Shown one piece after another: positions 8,186 to 16,113 of a stretch of DNA of 39,885 nt. Made by a program: the position numbers and the translations under genes. Origin of the DNA: Acidobacteriaceae bacterium (GTDB lineage Bacteria > Acidobacteriota > Terriglobia > Terriglobales > Acidobacteriaceae); the NCBI GenBank assembly GCA_003140075.1, contig PLIO01000098.1:1-39885 (forward strand), read 5' to 3'. Below the pieces are notes generated by a model. The model made no database searches. It was not told where the DNA came from and worked only from the letters and a program-made list of their open reading frames with translations. Position 1 is the first letter of the stretch. Each line of letters starts with the position of its first letter.

Positions 8186-9874
8186 TCACCTCTGCAGCAA
8201 ATCCACCGGCGCCGTCACGTCGTGCACCCGAAAATACTTGGCCAGCGCCGGATACTTCCGCGCCACGGCCTCATACATCGCATAAGCCACGTTGCGATAG
8301 GAAACATGTCCCGCCGGCGTGGTGCGCAGCTCGGAGATGTAAACCGCCTCGGCGAAGTCCATCTTGAACAGCGCGCGCTTGCGATAGGCCAGCGGAATCG
8401 CGTACTGCGAATTCTCCTCAGCCTCGGGCGAGTTGCGCGCGGCTAGCTTCTCCACAGCCGCTTGAGTGCGGCGCATGGCGGCATCGAAGCGCAAACGCAT
8501 CCCGGCGTCTTCCACATCGAGCAACATCTCGTAGCCGTGCTGCGTGGTAAACCCCTGCATCACCTGAATGCAGCGCCGGTGACGGTGCATGTCGCGGAAG
8601 CCGCCCGTATCCATCAGAATGTCGAAGCGGAACTGCTGCCCGGCGCGGAAGCCGCGCAGCATTTCGTCGTGCTTGCCGCGATGCCGCAGGCCGAGGTCGA
8701 TGATCTCGCGCCGGAATCGCTCGCCAGAAACCTGCAGCGCCTGCCGCACCTGCCTATAAGAAAAGTGGCAGTGCTCGTACAGCAAAGTGGTCGCAATCTC
8801 CACTTCCAGCGGCTCTTCGTCGAGCAGGTCAACAATCGCCTTCGATGGCGCAAGCTGCTCGCTCTTCATCAACTCGCGCGCCGCCTGCCGCAACTCGCGC
8901 CGCGTTTCCATCTCATACGGATTCGGGTCGGCGTACTTCACCAGCGTGGGCGCAACCCGGACCTCGTGCAGCAATTCCTGCTCCGCCCGCGCACCCAGCT
9001 CCGGACTCACAGCCCGAATCTCCTCAACCAAATCCCACAACGATTCCGCATTCACGTTGTAAGCCGCCGATGTTGCGGCTTTCTTCAACGACTCGCCTAG
9101 AACCCGCACTTCCTTGTGCGTGTGCGAGAGCAGATGCGCCACCTGGGTTTCCAAAGTCCGCGCATTAACGATCTCGCCCAGCGAAGTATTCGTGGCCAGC
9201 GGCAGCAGGTAGCGCGTGATGTCGAACGCCCGTGCCTTCAGCGCGCGTTCATACGCCTCCTGCTTCATCTCGGCTGGCTTGGGAGTGATGCTGATCAGGT
9301 GCTGCGTCATGTGCGCCGAGAGCACGTCATATTCGGCAAAAAGACTATCCAGAGTCTCTCGATATAACTTGCGAGCTTCGTCATCGGCGCCGAAGTCAGG
9401 AACGTAATAGCCACTCTTCTTGAAGTCCTGATAGCGTGTCGACCGTTCCTGCCCGTCCCAGCGCGGTTCGTCGGCCAGTTCAATCGCCGCCAGAATCGAG
9501 AGCCGCTCAACCGCCAGCGCAATGTGCGCCAGATCGGCAATCGACCGGTGTCCGTATTGAAAATAAAACGTGTTGAGAAATTTCTCCGCCTTCTGCGAGT
9601 TGATCTCGCGCAGCGACTCCTTCATCGACAGCGCCGAGCGCGAATACTTCGCCATGGCATAGGCCTGAATCTCCGGCTCCACGCCATAAACCGCGAACAC
9701 TTCGGTGGAGGGCGCGGCATCCCGCAGTTCCTCGGGAGCTGAAAAGTTGTCGGTGGCAGAAGCCCGCTGCGGCGAGCTGTGCCCGGAGCCGGCCGAAACC
9801 GAATCCGCCGCGGATGAATTCTTGCTGGAAGGCTCGGGCATGGCGATCACTTCGTTAGTCATAGTCTGAGGCAT
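8186..9874 (-). CDS. Double-length ThyX-like (FAD-dependent thymidylate synthase family) protein
   Basis: 562 residues, more than twice a typical ThyX (~230). Residues 1-50 are low complexity. The N-terminal half carries FYFQYGHRSIADLAHIALA and a STRY end (145-148) aligned with the last part of the ThyX signature RHR-x7-S-x-RY, but DEP stands where RHR should be. The C-terminal half has RHR at 431-433 (MHRHRRCIQVMQG) without the S-x-RY, plus the ELRTTPAGHVSYRN segment matching the ThyX C-terminal substrate helix. It is therefore a tandem two-domain member; whether it makes dTMP is unproven. Divergent from fabG; its 3' end is duplicated at 7481-7567. Confidence 0.8.
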   Translation of the reverse strand: MPQTMTNEVIAMPEPSSKNSSAADSVSAGSGHSSPQRASATDNFSAPEELRDAAPSTEVFAVYGVEPEIQAYAMAKYSRSALSMKESLREINSQKAEKFLNTFYFQYGHRSIADLAHIALAVERLSILAAIELADEPRWDGQERSTRYQDFKKSGYYVPDFGADDEARKLYRETLDSLFAEYDVLSAHMTQHLISITPKPAEMKQEAYERALKARAFDITRYLLPLATNTSLGEIVNARTLETQVAHLLSHTHKEVRVLGESLKKAATSAAYNVNAESLWDLVEEIRAVSPELGARAEQELLHEVRVAPTLVKYADPNPYEMETRRELRQAARELMKSEQLAPSKAIVDLLDEEPLEVEIATTLLYEHCHFSYRQVRQALQVSGERFRREIIDLGLRHRGKHDEMLRGFRAGQQFRFDILMDTGGFRDMHRHRRCIQVMQGFTTQHGYEMLLDVEDAGMRLRFDAAMRRTQAAVEKLAARNSPEAEENSQYAIPLAYRKRALFKMDFAEAVYISELRTTPAGHVSYRNVAYAMYEAVARKYPALAKYFRVHDVTAPVDLLQR

Positions 9875-9905
9875 GGGAGTGTTTGAATGTTAATCGGCGC
9901 GAGAA

Positions 9906-9926
9906 CAATCTGCAATGTGCAATCCG
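9906..9926. repeat. Three tandem heptamers (CAATNYG)
   Basis: Three exact-register 7-base words beginning CAAT lie in the thyX-fabG divergent gap, 32 bp upstream of thyX. Same style as the other heptamer tracts in this window, but short and without an obvious inverted partner. Confidence 0.5.
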
Positions 9927-10009
9927 TTAGAAGAATGACACCAGCACTTGCGTAAGCCAGTTCGACATTCCTGCCCTGCCCGTGGCCCACCGAATAGAGC
10001 GGCAGCGGG

Positions 10010-10015
10010 TATAAT
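10010..10015 (+). promoter_or_regulatory. Likely fabG -10 box
   Basis: A perfect TATAAT in the thyX-fabG intergenic region, 59 bp before the fabG start. No good -35 hexamer is seen at 16-18 bp spacing, so recognition may rely on the -10 or on an activator. Confidence 0.45.
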
Positions 10016-10074
10016 TCCACGTTCCAGCGTAAAGTCCTATGGAAGAAAGTCGCGGTAATCATCAGGAGAATTTC

Positions 10075-10818
10075 ATGTCCCTTTCAGGACGCGTGGCGTT
10101 CGTCACCGGCGCGTCGCAAGGCATAGGACGCGCCTGCGCGCTGAAGCTCGCCACAACTGGCGCGGCGCTTGCCCTCGCCGCGCGCAATCTAGAAAAGCTG
10201 ACCGAACTCGTGCAGGAAATCTCCGCCACAGGCGGCAACGCCACAGCCTTCCCACTCGACGTCACCGACGAGGAGCAAATCAAGTCCACCATCAAGGCGG
10301 CCATCGCGCACTTCGGCAAGATCGACATCCTGGTCAACAACGCCGGCATCACCCGCGACCAGCTCGTCCTGCGCATGAAGCGCGCCGACTGGGACGCCGT
10401 GCTGCAAACCAATCTCACCTCCGCTTACCTCTGCATTCAGCAGGTCACCAGTTCCATGCTCAAACAGCGCTGGGGACGCATCATCAACATCGCCAGCGTC
10501 TTCGGACAGATGGGGCAGGCGGGGCAGGCGAACTACTCTGCGTCGAAAGCCGGGTTGATCGGCTTGACCATGGCTATTGCGCGCGAGCTGGGATCGCGTA
10601 ACATTACTTGCAACGCTGTCGCTCCGGGATTCATCGAAACCGCCATGACCGACGTGCTCGGTGACGAGTTCAAGCAAACCGCCGCCAAACAGATTCCGCT
10701 CGGCCGCGTAGGTTCGCCCGCCGACGTTGCGAGTGCCGTAGCCTTTCTCGCGTCGGACGAGGCTTCCTACATCACGGGCCACGTACTGAACGTGAACGGC
10801 GGGATGCTGATGGGATAG
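10075..10818 (+). CDS. fabG: 3-oxoacyl-[acyl-carrier-protein] reductase
   Basis: Short-chain dehydrogenase of 247 residues that reduces beta-ketoacyl-ACP with NADPH in fatty-acid elongation. The nucleotide loop TGASQGIG is at residues 11-18, NNAG at 88-91, and the catalytic residues are S141 (INIASVFG), Y154 and K158 (YSASK). The C-terminal ITGHVLNVNGGMLMG is typical of FabG. I start at ATG 10075 with AGGAG seven bases upstream; the open frame to 10039 would add 12 unneeded residues. No other fab gene is adjacent, so a non-FASII SDR role is possible though less likely given sequence style. Confidence 0.93.
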   Translation: MSLSGRVAFVTGASQGIGRACALKLATTGAALALAARNLEKLTELVQEISATGGNATAFPLDVTDEEQIKSTIKAAIAHFGKIDILVNNAGITRDQLVLRMKRADWDAVLQTNLTSAYLCIQQVTSSMLKQRWGRIINIASVFGQMGQAGQANYSASKAGLIGLTMAIARELGSRNITCNAVAPGFIETAMTDVLGDEFKQTAAKQIPLGRVGSPADVASAVAFLASDEASYITGHVLNVNGGMLMG

Positions 10819-10884
10819 CACTCCTCAACAATGAGGTGCGGAGGTTCACAGAAGAAATGAAAGCCAAGGACACGATGCCTTTGA

Positions 10885-10907
10885 CTTACCCTGTGCCCCC
10901 TGTGTTC
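10885..10907. repeat. CTTACCCTGTGCCCC dispersed repeat
   Basis: A CTTACCCTGTGCCCC word followed by CTGTG occurs here and again at 39375-39389 near valS. With the CACAG/GGACAC words just upstream (10850-10873) it resembles the CCACAGAGGACACAGAG dispersed repeats of related genomes (recollection). Confidence 0.5.
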
Positions 10908-10913
10908 AAGATT

Positions 10914-11378
10914 TTGACTTTCGCTCAAGCTGAGTCGCCCTCCCAGATCGCGCAAGGCCGCGAACTATTTCTGGAGTACGCGCAGTCCCTCGGCTTCAGC
11001 CTGTGCTTTCAGAACTTCGACCACGAACTCGCGACACTCCCCGGCGACTACGCTCCCCCGCAAGGCTGCCTCTTGCTTGCGTAATACGAAGGTCAACTCG
11101 CCGGTTGTGTCGCGCTCCACAAGCTGGACGATGGCATCTGCGAAATGAAACGCCTCTACCTGCGTTCGCAATTTCGCGGCAAGGGCCTGGGACGCGCTCT
11201 AGCGGAGCGGATCATCGCGGAAGCGCGCCAGATCGGCTACCGGCAAATGCGCCTTGACACCGTCGAGCCGATGATGAAAGATGCGGTTGCAATGTATCGC
11301 AGGCTGGGGTTCAAAGAGACCGCTCCCTATCGCCCCAATCCCATTGCCGGAGCCATGTACATGGAGTTGGAATTGTGA
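10914..11378 (+). pseudogene. GNAT N-acetyltransferase interrupted by a nonsense codon
   Basis: One continuous frame encodes a ~155-residue GNAT domain. The N-terminal part runs LTFAQAESPSQIAQGREL to GDYAPPQGCLLLA, then TAA at 11082-11084, then YEGQLAGCVALHKLDDGICE, MKRLYLRSQFRGKGLGRALAE with the acetyl-CoA loop R-x-x-G-x-G/A (QFRGKGLGRA), and MYRRLGFKE. Both sides are in the same frame, so a single substitution (GAA to TAA is the simplest) explains it. It may be a decayed gene, a read-through or restart case (ATG at 11145), or a sequencing error. The true start is uncertain: TTG 10914 follows a dispersed repeat, and an ATG-initiated extension to 10836 reads through that repeat. Confidence 0.75.
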
Positions 11379-11427
11379 CTGCGGGCTTTCCGTACCCACA
11401 ACAATCTCAGCTCGACCGGAGGACGTC

Positions 11428-12183
11428 GTGAAAAAGATCATCGCCCCTTTGCTCACCTCCCTATTCATCACGCTGATCGTTTGCACCTGCGTCGCCGCCG
11501 ATTCCAAGTCCGTCTCCTACAAGAGCGGCGACGAAACCGTTCAAGCCATCCTCTATACGCCCACGGGCAAAGGACCTTTTCCCGCCATAATCGTCATCCA
11601 CGAATACTGGGGCCTGAACGATTGGGTCAAGGAGCAAGCTTCGAAGCTCGCCGACCAGGGCTATGTGGCTCTCGCGATTGATTTATATCGCGGCAAGGTA
11701 GCCACCACGCCTGACTTGGCCCACGAATTGATGCGCGGAGTCCCAGAAGACCGCGCCAAGCGCGACCTGCATGCGGCTTTTGAATTTCTGCAATCGCAGC
11801 CCAACGTTAAGAAAGACCGCATTGGCGCCATCGGCTGGTGCATGGGCGGCGGCTACTCGCTCGATGTTGCGCTTCAGGAACCGGCCCTCGCGGCCGACGT
11901 CATCAACTACGGACATCTCGCCACCGATCCCGAGGCCATCAAGAAAATCAATGCTCCCATCCTCGGCCAGTTCGGCGGCCAGGATCAGGGCATCACGCCC
12001 GACGACGTGCACAAATTCGAGGCGGCGATGAAACAGCAAGGTAAGAAGATCGACGTCAAGATCTACGACGATGCCGGCCACGCCTTCGAAAACCCAAACA
12101 ACAAGACCGGGTACCGCGCCGACGACGCCGAGGACGCCTGGAAACGCACCGTCACCTTTCTTGAGCAGAACTTGAAAAAGTAA
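11428..12183 (+). CDS. Exported dienelactone hydrolase family protein
   Basis: Alpha/beta hydrolase of 251 residues with a Sec signal peptide (KKIIAPLLTSLFITLIVCTCVAA, cleavage near AA-DS). The nucleophile is the Cys of GWCMGGG, the usual DLH elbow, with the acid in GGQDQGI and the base in YDDAGHAFENP; the E of HEYWGLNDW is the DLH-specific glutamate. It would hydrolyse an ester or lactone in the periplasm; the substrate is unknown. The start is GTG 11428, preceded by GGAGGA at five bases; the longer frame to 11281 overlaps the GNAT remnant and lacks support. Confidence 0.9.
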   Translation: MKKIIAPLLTSLFITLIVCTCVAADSKSVSYKSGDETVQAILYTPTGKGPFPAIIVIHEYWGLNDWVKEQASKLADQGYVALAIDLYRGKVATTPDLAHELMRGVPEDRAKRDLHAAFEFLQSQPNVKKDRIGAIGWCMGGGYSLDVALQEPALAADVINYGHLATDPEAIKKINAPILGQFGGQDQGITPDDVHKFEAAMKQQGKKIDVKIYDDAGHAFENPNNKTGYRADDAEDAWKRTVTFLEQNLKK

Positions 12184-12335
12184 TTTTGGAGCGCGGTGCC
12201 GCAGCGGCCGCCGGGGTACGATCGTTTCGCACAGAGTCTAAGCATTTCGTGCTGCCGTCTTAATCAAGCTCTAATTTGCACCACTTTTGTCATAGCACGA
12301 ATTTCCACTTGCCAGAAAATGCCGATCTGGTTACT

Positions 12336-12713
12336 ATGTCGCATCCTGCAATGCTCCCCCAGATCAATATCGGCCAGACCATAAGAGACTACCGGCTGCA
12401 GAAAGGTATGTCTCAGGGAGACATCGAGAAGCGCACCGGCCTGCTGCGCTGCTACCTGTCGCGCGTGGAGAACGGCCACACCATCCCCTCGCTCGACACG
12501 TTGTCGAAAATCGCCGGGGCTATGGAGATTGCGCTCTCGCAGTTCTTTTCCGAATCCGGGCACAACAACGGCTCCAAGGGACTGCCCCAGCTCTCCGACG
12601 ACGAAGTCCGCTTCCTGAGCCAGGTTCGCCGCTACGCCACCAACCTCAACGACAGTGACCGCAAGCTGGTCCTCGCCATGGTCAAGAAGATGGCGTCGAA
12701 TTCAGCGAAGTGA
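12336..12713 (+). CDS. XRE-family transcriptional regulator
   Basis: About 125 residues. A Cro/CI helix-turn-helix spans NIGQTIRDYRLQKGMSQGDIEKRTG to LSRVENGHTIPSLDTLSKIAGAME, with the classic S-x-x-E-x-G-x-x-x-P-S end. The remainder (LSDDEVRFLSQVRRYATNLNDSDRKLVLAMVKKMA) is a short helical tail, probably for dimerisation; there is no sensor domain. The start may be ATG 12336 or ATG 12351; the frame is open further upstream (12276) but that sequence is not protein-like. Transcribed alone between the hydrolase gene and a heptamer repeat, so its target is not evident. Confidence 0.85.
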   Translation: MSHPAMLPQINIGQTIRDYRLQKGMSQGDIEKRTGLLRCYLSRVENGHTIPSLDTLSKIAGAMEIALSQFFSESGHNNGSKGLPQLSDDEVRFLSQVRRYATNLNDSDRKLVLAMVKKMASNSAK

Positions 12714-12717
12714 ACTT

Positions 12718-12878
12718 TTAGCCATTAGGTCTTGGCCTTTAGCTCAGTCCCTCGCCTCCAGCTGATTTGCCGATCCCCCGCTTTCCTACCCCAGTCGAAC
12801 CAGACGCCGGGTCCTCACCCGCAGCATCCCTTCGTGGGATTCAAGCCAAAAGCCAATAGCTAAGAGCCAAAAGCTGAA
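12718..12878. repeat. Inverted pair of heptamer tracts (TTRGCYN)
   Basis: The 250-bp gap between the XRE gene and the next CDS holds four 7-base words in exact register at 12718-12745 (TTAGCCA, TTAGGTC and so on) and five at 12844-12878 on the opposite strand (AGCCAAA-type). Read on one strand the consensus is TTRGCYN for both, so the tracts face each other and could pair across about 98 bp. Nothing else is seen in the gap. Confidence 0.75.
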
Positions 12879-12963
12879 TTACTTTCGTACCATAACCACG
12901 GTGACCGCCGGGTACCTCGCCGCCACGCCCCCTTCTCACTACACTGTTCCCTGGAGATTCCCA

Positions 12964-13590
12964 GTGACCACCGATGAAGAACTGAACGTGCTCGAGACTC
13001 AGCTGCGCCGGCTGAAGATCGAGTATGAGGTCTACTTCAGCAACCCGACCAAGCGTCCTCCCACCGATATCGAGTGGAAGGTACTCTCCCTGCTGCGCAA
13101 ATTCTCCGACGGCGGCCGCATGAGTTTTTCCCAACGTTACCGTTATAACGAAATGGCGCAGCGCTACGCCGTCTACAGCGATCTGTGGCGCAAGAAGTCC
13201 CGTATCCGCGAGGAAGGCTATCGCCGCCCGCAGGATGCGCTTCTCTCCGTGCAGGGCGTGCGCACCGAAGAAGAGCACAAGCCCCAGCACCATCCCGTCT
13301 ATGGCCTCAGCCATGCCGCCGCCGGTGCCGCCCCAGCGCCAGCCACTTCGCAGCCCTTCACGATGCACGAAAACGAAGCGGGACGCGAACAACTGGAACG
13401 CCTCTACAACACCCTGGTCGCGGCCAAGAAAAAGGCGGGAGAAAATGTCTCCGGCAACCTCGATTCCTTCTCCATCTTCGTGCAGAAAAAGACCGCAGAG
13501 ATCCGCAAGCAGTACGGATGCCAGGACGTTGAATTCTCTGTGGAACTCGCCGACGGGCATGTCAAGCTGAAGGCCAAGGCCAAGACATAG
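12964..13590 (+). CDS. MXAN_5187 C-terminal-domain-like protein
   Basis: A 208-residue soluble protein resembling the MXAN_5187_C family of myxobacteria and Acidobacteriota (recalled, not searched). The N-terminal part is helical and charged (EELNVLETQLRRLKIEYEVYFSNPTKRPPTD), the middle is RYRYNEMAQRYAVYSDLWRKK, then a His/Ala/Pro linker (residues ~105-130) and a C-terminal domain with LYNTLVAAKKKAGENVSG and IRKQYGCQDVEFSVELADGHVKLKAK. The function is unknown; myxobacterial members are linked to gliding or signalling only by context. The start is GTG with GGAG seven bases upstream. Ten bp before the next gene, so probably co-transcribed. Confidence 0.75.
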   Translation: MTTDEELNVLETQLRRLKIEYEVYFSNPTKRPPTDIEWKVLSLLRKFSDGGRMSFSQRYRYNEMAQRYAVYSDLWRKKSRIREEGYRRPQDALLSVQGVRTEEEHKPQHHPVYGLSHAAAGAAPAPATSQPFTMHENEAGREQLERLYNTLVAAKKKAGENVSGNLDSFSIFVQKKTAEIRKQYGCQDVEFSVELADGHVKLKAKAKT

Positions 13591-13600
13591 TGGATCGACT

Positions 13601-14419
13601 ATGAAGCTCCTGCGACGCATCGCGACCACGATAGTCATCACGCTCGCGGTCATCCTCGCGTGCATATACTGGATCGCCCCCGTCGCACTTTCTTTTTATG
13701 AGGCCAGAAAAGTTCCTCCCGTGGCCAGAGTCGTACCCACGGAACTGAAAGATCACTCCGTTTCGCAGGCAACCGGAATGAAGCTGTCGTACCTCGGGTA
13801 TGACTTTGAAGTTCCCTGGAGCGACCTCGATGAGACCAAGACCACGTTCTATCCCAAGGACAAACCCGAGAAGACCAGGGTTGTTCTCTCTTTTCGATCT
13901 GGGCTACGCCTCATGGTGACCGCCGTGCCGCCCCGAGAATTCGCGAGCCTCTGCGCTACAGAGTTCAAAATTCAGCCGCAAGGAGTCGAGCTGCTCTTTG
14001 GCCCTGGAGCGTCGACCTCTGACTATGCTTTTGTGAGTCACGTGTACGGGTTCACGCCTGACAAGATGCACTACTGGTCCCTTTCGCCGCGCCTGCATGC
14101 TCGCGAGCAAATGGTGCTTTTAACCAAGTCGATAATGCCAGTGAAAGCAGCAGCGTCAGGAATTTTCAACATCTCGAACCAGTTCTACCGGGGTTTCCAG
14201 CAGGGCGATCCACAAGTCAACAGGGATGAAGTTGTTGTTGACCTGTATTCCGATCAGGACCATTTCGAGATGGTTCTCTCGCCGAAGAAGTACACGAACC
14301 CCGCCGGAGTTACCCAGCCAGAGATCAATCGCATTGTGGAGTCGCTGCGAAAACCAACACCCGGTGAAGTCGCAAGTTCCGCAAGCACGGGAATCCAATC
14401 CACGCCGCGACTCAGATAG
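13601..14419 (+). CDS. Hypothetical membrane-anchored protein
   Basis: 272 residues, not recognised. The N-terminus RRIATTIVITLAVILACIYWIAP is an uncleaved signal anchor; the remainder should lie outside the inner membrane. The ectodomain is mixed beta-type (MKLSYLGYDFEVPWSDLDETKTTFYP, RVVLSFRSGLRLMVTAVPP) with a Ser/Thr-rich tail. No catalytic motif is seen. It starts ATG 10 bp after the preceding gene and stops 34 bp before purH, so it may be carried on the same transcript without a functional link. Confidence 0.75.
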   Translation: MKLLRRIATTIVITLAVILACIYWIAPVALSFYEARKVPPVARVVPTELKDHSVSQATGMKLSYLGYDFEVPWSDLDETKTTFYPKDKPEKTRVVLSFRSGLRLMVTAVPPREFASLCATEFKIQPQGVELLFGPGASTSDYAFVSHVYGFTPDKMHYWSLSPRLHAREQMVLLTKSIMPVKAAASGIFNISNQFYRGFQQGDPQVNRDEVVVDLYSDQDHFEMVLSPKKYTNPAGVTQPEINRIVESLRKPTPGEVASSASTGIQSTPRLR

Positions 14420-14453
14420 CCGCGCTGTTCCTGCTAAAATCTGAGCGTCTCCA

Positions 14454-16022
14454 ATGTCCAAGATCCAGCGCGCCATCCTCAGCGTCACCGATAAGACTGG
14501 CCTCGTCGATTTCGCGCGGCAGCTCTCCGGCCTCGGCATCGAACTTGTCTCCACCGGAGGCACGGCCAAGCTGCTGCGTGATTCCGGCATCGCCGTCAAA
14601 GACATCTCCGAACTCACCGGCTTCCCGGAAATGCTCGATGGCCGCGTCAAGACGCTCCATCCCAAAGTTCACGGAGGCATCCTGCATCGCCGCGAGATTC
14701 CCGCCCACACCGCCGCCGTCGCCGAGCACGGCATCCAGCCCATCGACATGGTTGTGGTGAATCTCTACGCCTTCGAAAAAACCGCGGCCAAGCCCGGCGT
14801 GGCCTTCGAAGAGTTGATCGAAAACATCGACATCGGCGGACCCTCCATGATCCGCTCCGCCGCCAAGAATTTTCACGATGTTGCGGTCGTCACGTCGCCG
14901 TCTGACTACCCGGCAATCGCCGAAGAACTCACCCGCACCGCCGGCGCGCTCTCGCTCGCAACCAAGTGGCGCCTCGCGCAGAAAGCCTTCGCCACAACGG
15001 CCGCCTATGACTCCGCCATCGCCTCCACGCTCGAACGCATTCCCGATCTAAAGAATTTTCAACTCGCCCGATCCCCAGAATCCTTCCCGCCAATCCTGCG
15101 CCTGTCATTCCAGAAAACTCTCGACCTGCGCTACGGCGAAAACCCGCACCAGAAGGCCGCCATGTATTCCGATGGCTCCGGCGTGGGGGTGGCCAACGCC
15201 CGCCAGCTTCAAGGCAAGGAACTCTCCTATAACAACATCGTCGACCTGCAAGCCGCCTGGGACCTCGCCCAGGAGTTCGACCCGGACGATGCCGCCGTCT
15301 GCGTCATCATCAAGCACACCAACCCCGCCGGCACCGCAACCGGCAAGACTCTTGCCGAAGCCTACAAGCGCGCGCTCGAATGCGATCCCGTCTCCGCGTT
15401 CGGCGGCGTGATCGGCGTAAACCGTCCCATCGACGCCGAAGCCGCCGAAGAGATGCACAAGCTCTTCCTCGAAGTAATCGCCGCGCCCGCCTTCGACGAA
15501 GCCGCCAAAGCCCGCTTCGCCACCAAGAAAAATCTCCGTTTGGTCGAAGTCGAGCGAGCGCCGCAAAAGTGGATTCTGAAAAACGTCTCCGGCGGAATCC
15601 TCCTGCAGGATGCCGATGTGCGTCCGCTACAGGATATCGACCTGAAAGTCGTCACCCAGCGCGCCCCCACGCCCGAAGAAACCCGCGCGCTCCTTTTCGC
15701 GTGGAAAGTCTGCAAGCACGTCAAGTCCAACGCCATCGTCTACGCCCGCGACGGACAAACCGTCGGCGTCGGCGCCGGCCAGATGAGCCGCGTTGATTCG
15801 GCCAAAATCGGCGCCATGAAAGCGCAACTGCCATTGAAAGGGACGGTCGCCGCCTCCGACGCGTTCTTTCCTTTCCCCGACGGTGTCGAGGAAATCGCCA
15901 AAGCCGGAGCCACCGCCATCATCCAACCCGGAGGCTCGCAGCGCGATCCAGAAGTCATCGCCGCCGCCGATCGCCTGGGCCTCGCCATGCTCTTCACCGG
16001 CATGCGGCACTTCCGCCACTGA
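14454..16022 (+). CDS. purH: Bifunctional AICAR transformylase / IMP cyclohydrolase
   Basis: Last two steps of de novo purine synthesis, AICAR to FAICAR to IMP, in the cytosol. The IMP cyclohydrolase domain (1-~195) shows [11 protein letters not shown] (32-42), the [14 protein letters not shown] motif (62-75) and [10 protein letters not shown]. The transformylase domain has [14 protein letters not shown], the catalytic [17 protein letters not shown] and the C-terminal [13 protein letters not shown] and FTGMRHFRH. Full length at 522 residues. The ATG is in good context, 34 bp after the preceding gene. No other purine gene is nearby. Confidence 0.97.
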   Translation: MSKIQRAILSVTDKTGLVDFARQLSGLGIELVSTGGTAKLLRDSGIAVKDISELTGFPEMLDGRVKTLHPKVHGGILHRREIPAHTAAVAEHGIQPIDMVVVNLYAFEKTAAKPGVAFEELIENIDIGGPSMIRSAAKNFHDVAVVTSPSDYPAIAEELTRTAGALSLATKWRLAQKAFATTAAYDSAIASTLERIPDLKNFQLARSPESFPPILRLSFQKTLDLRYGENPHQKAAMYSDGSGVGVANARQLQGKELSYNNIVDLQAAWDLAQEFDPDDAAVCVIIKHTNPAGTATGKTLAEAYKRALECDPVSAFGGVIGVNRPIDAEAAEEMHKLFLEVIAAPAFDEAAKARFATKKNLRLVEVERAPQKWILKNVSGGILLQDADVRPLQDIDLKVVTQRAPTPEETRALLFAWKVCKHVKSNAIVYARDGQTVGVGAGQMSRVDSAKIGAMKAQLPLKGTVAASDAFFPFPDGVEEIAKAGATAIIQPGGSQRDPEVIAAADRLGLAMLFTGMRHFRH

Positions 16023-16113
16023 CGAAGGGATAGCCCGTTTTGCGTAGGGCTGACCGCAGCGACCGATTTCGGCCCCTACCCCTGGTTAGACTTCGAGATG
16101 AGAAGGTGAATTG

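Noticed and set aside
9859..10062. 67-codon frame between thyX and fabG
   Set aside because: Overlaps the thyX start and the fabG promoter; it also reads through the heptamer words. No ribosome site or family match.
12718..12878. CRISPR array
   Set aside because: Units are 7 bp and contiguous, without spacers; no cas gene in the window.
12841..13665. 274-codon minus-strand frame
   Set aside because: Overlaps the MXAN_5187_C-like gene and runs into the heptamer tract; not protein-like at its ends.
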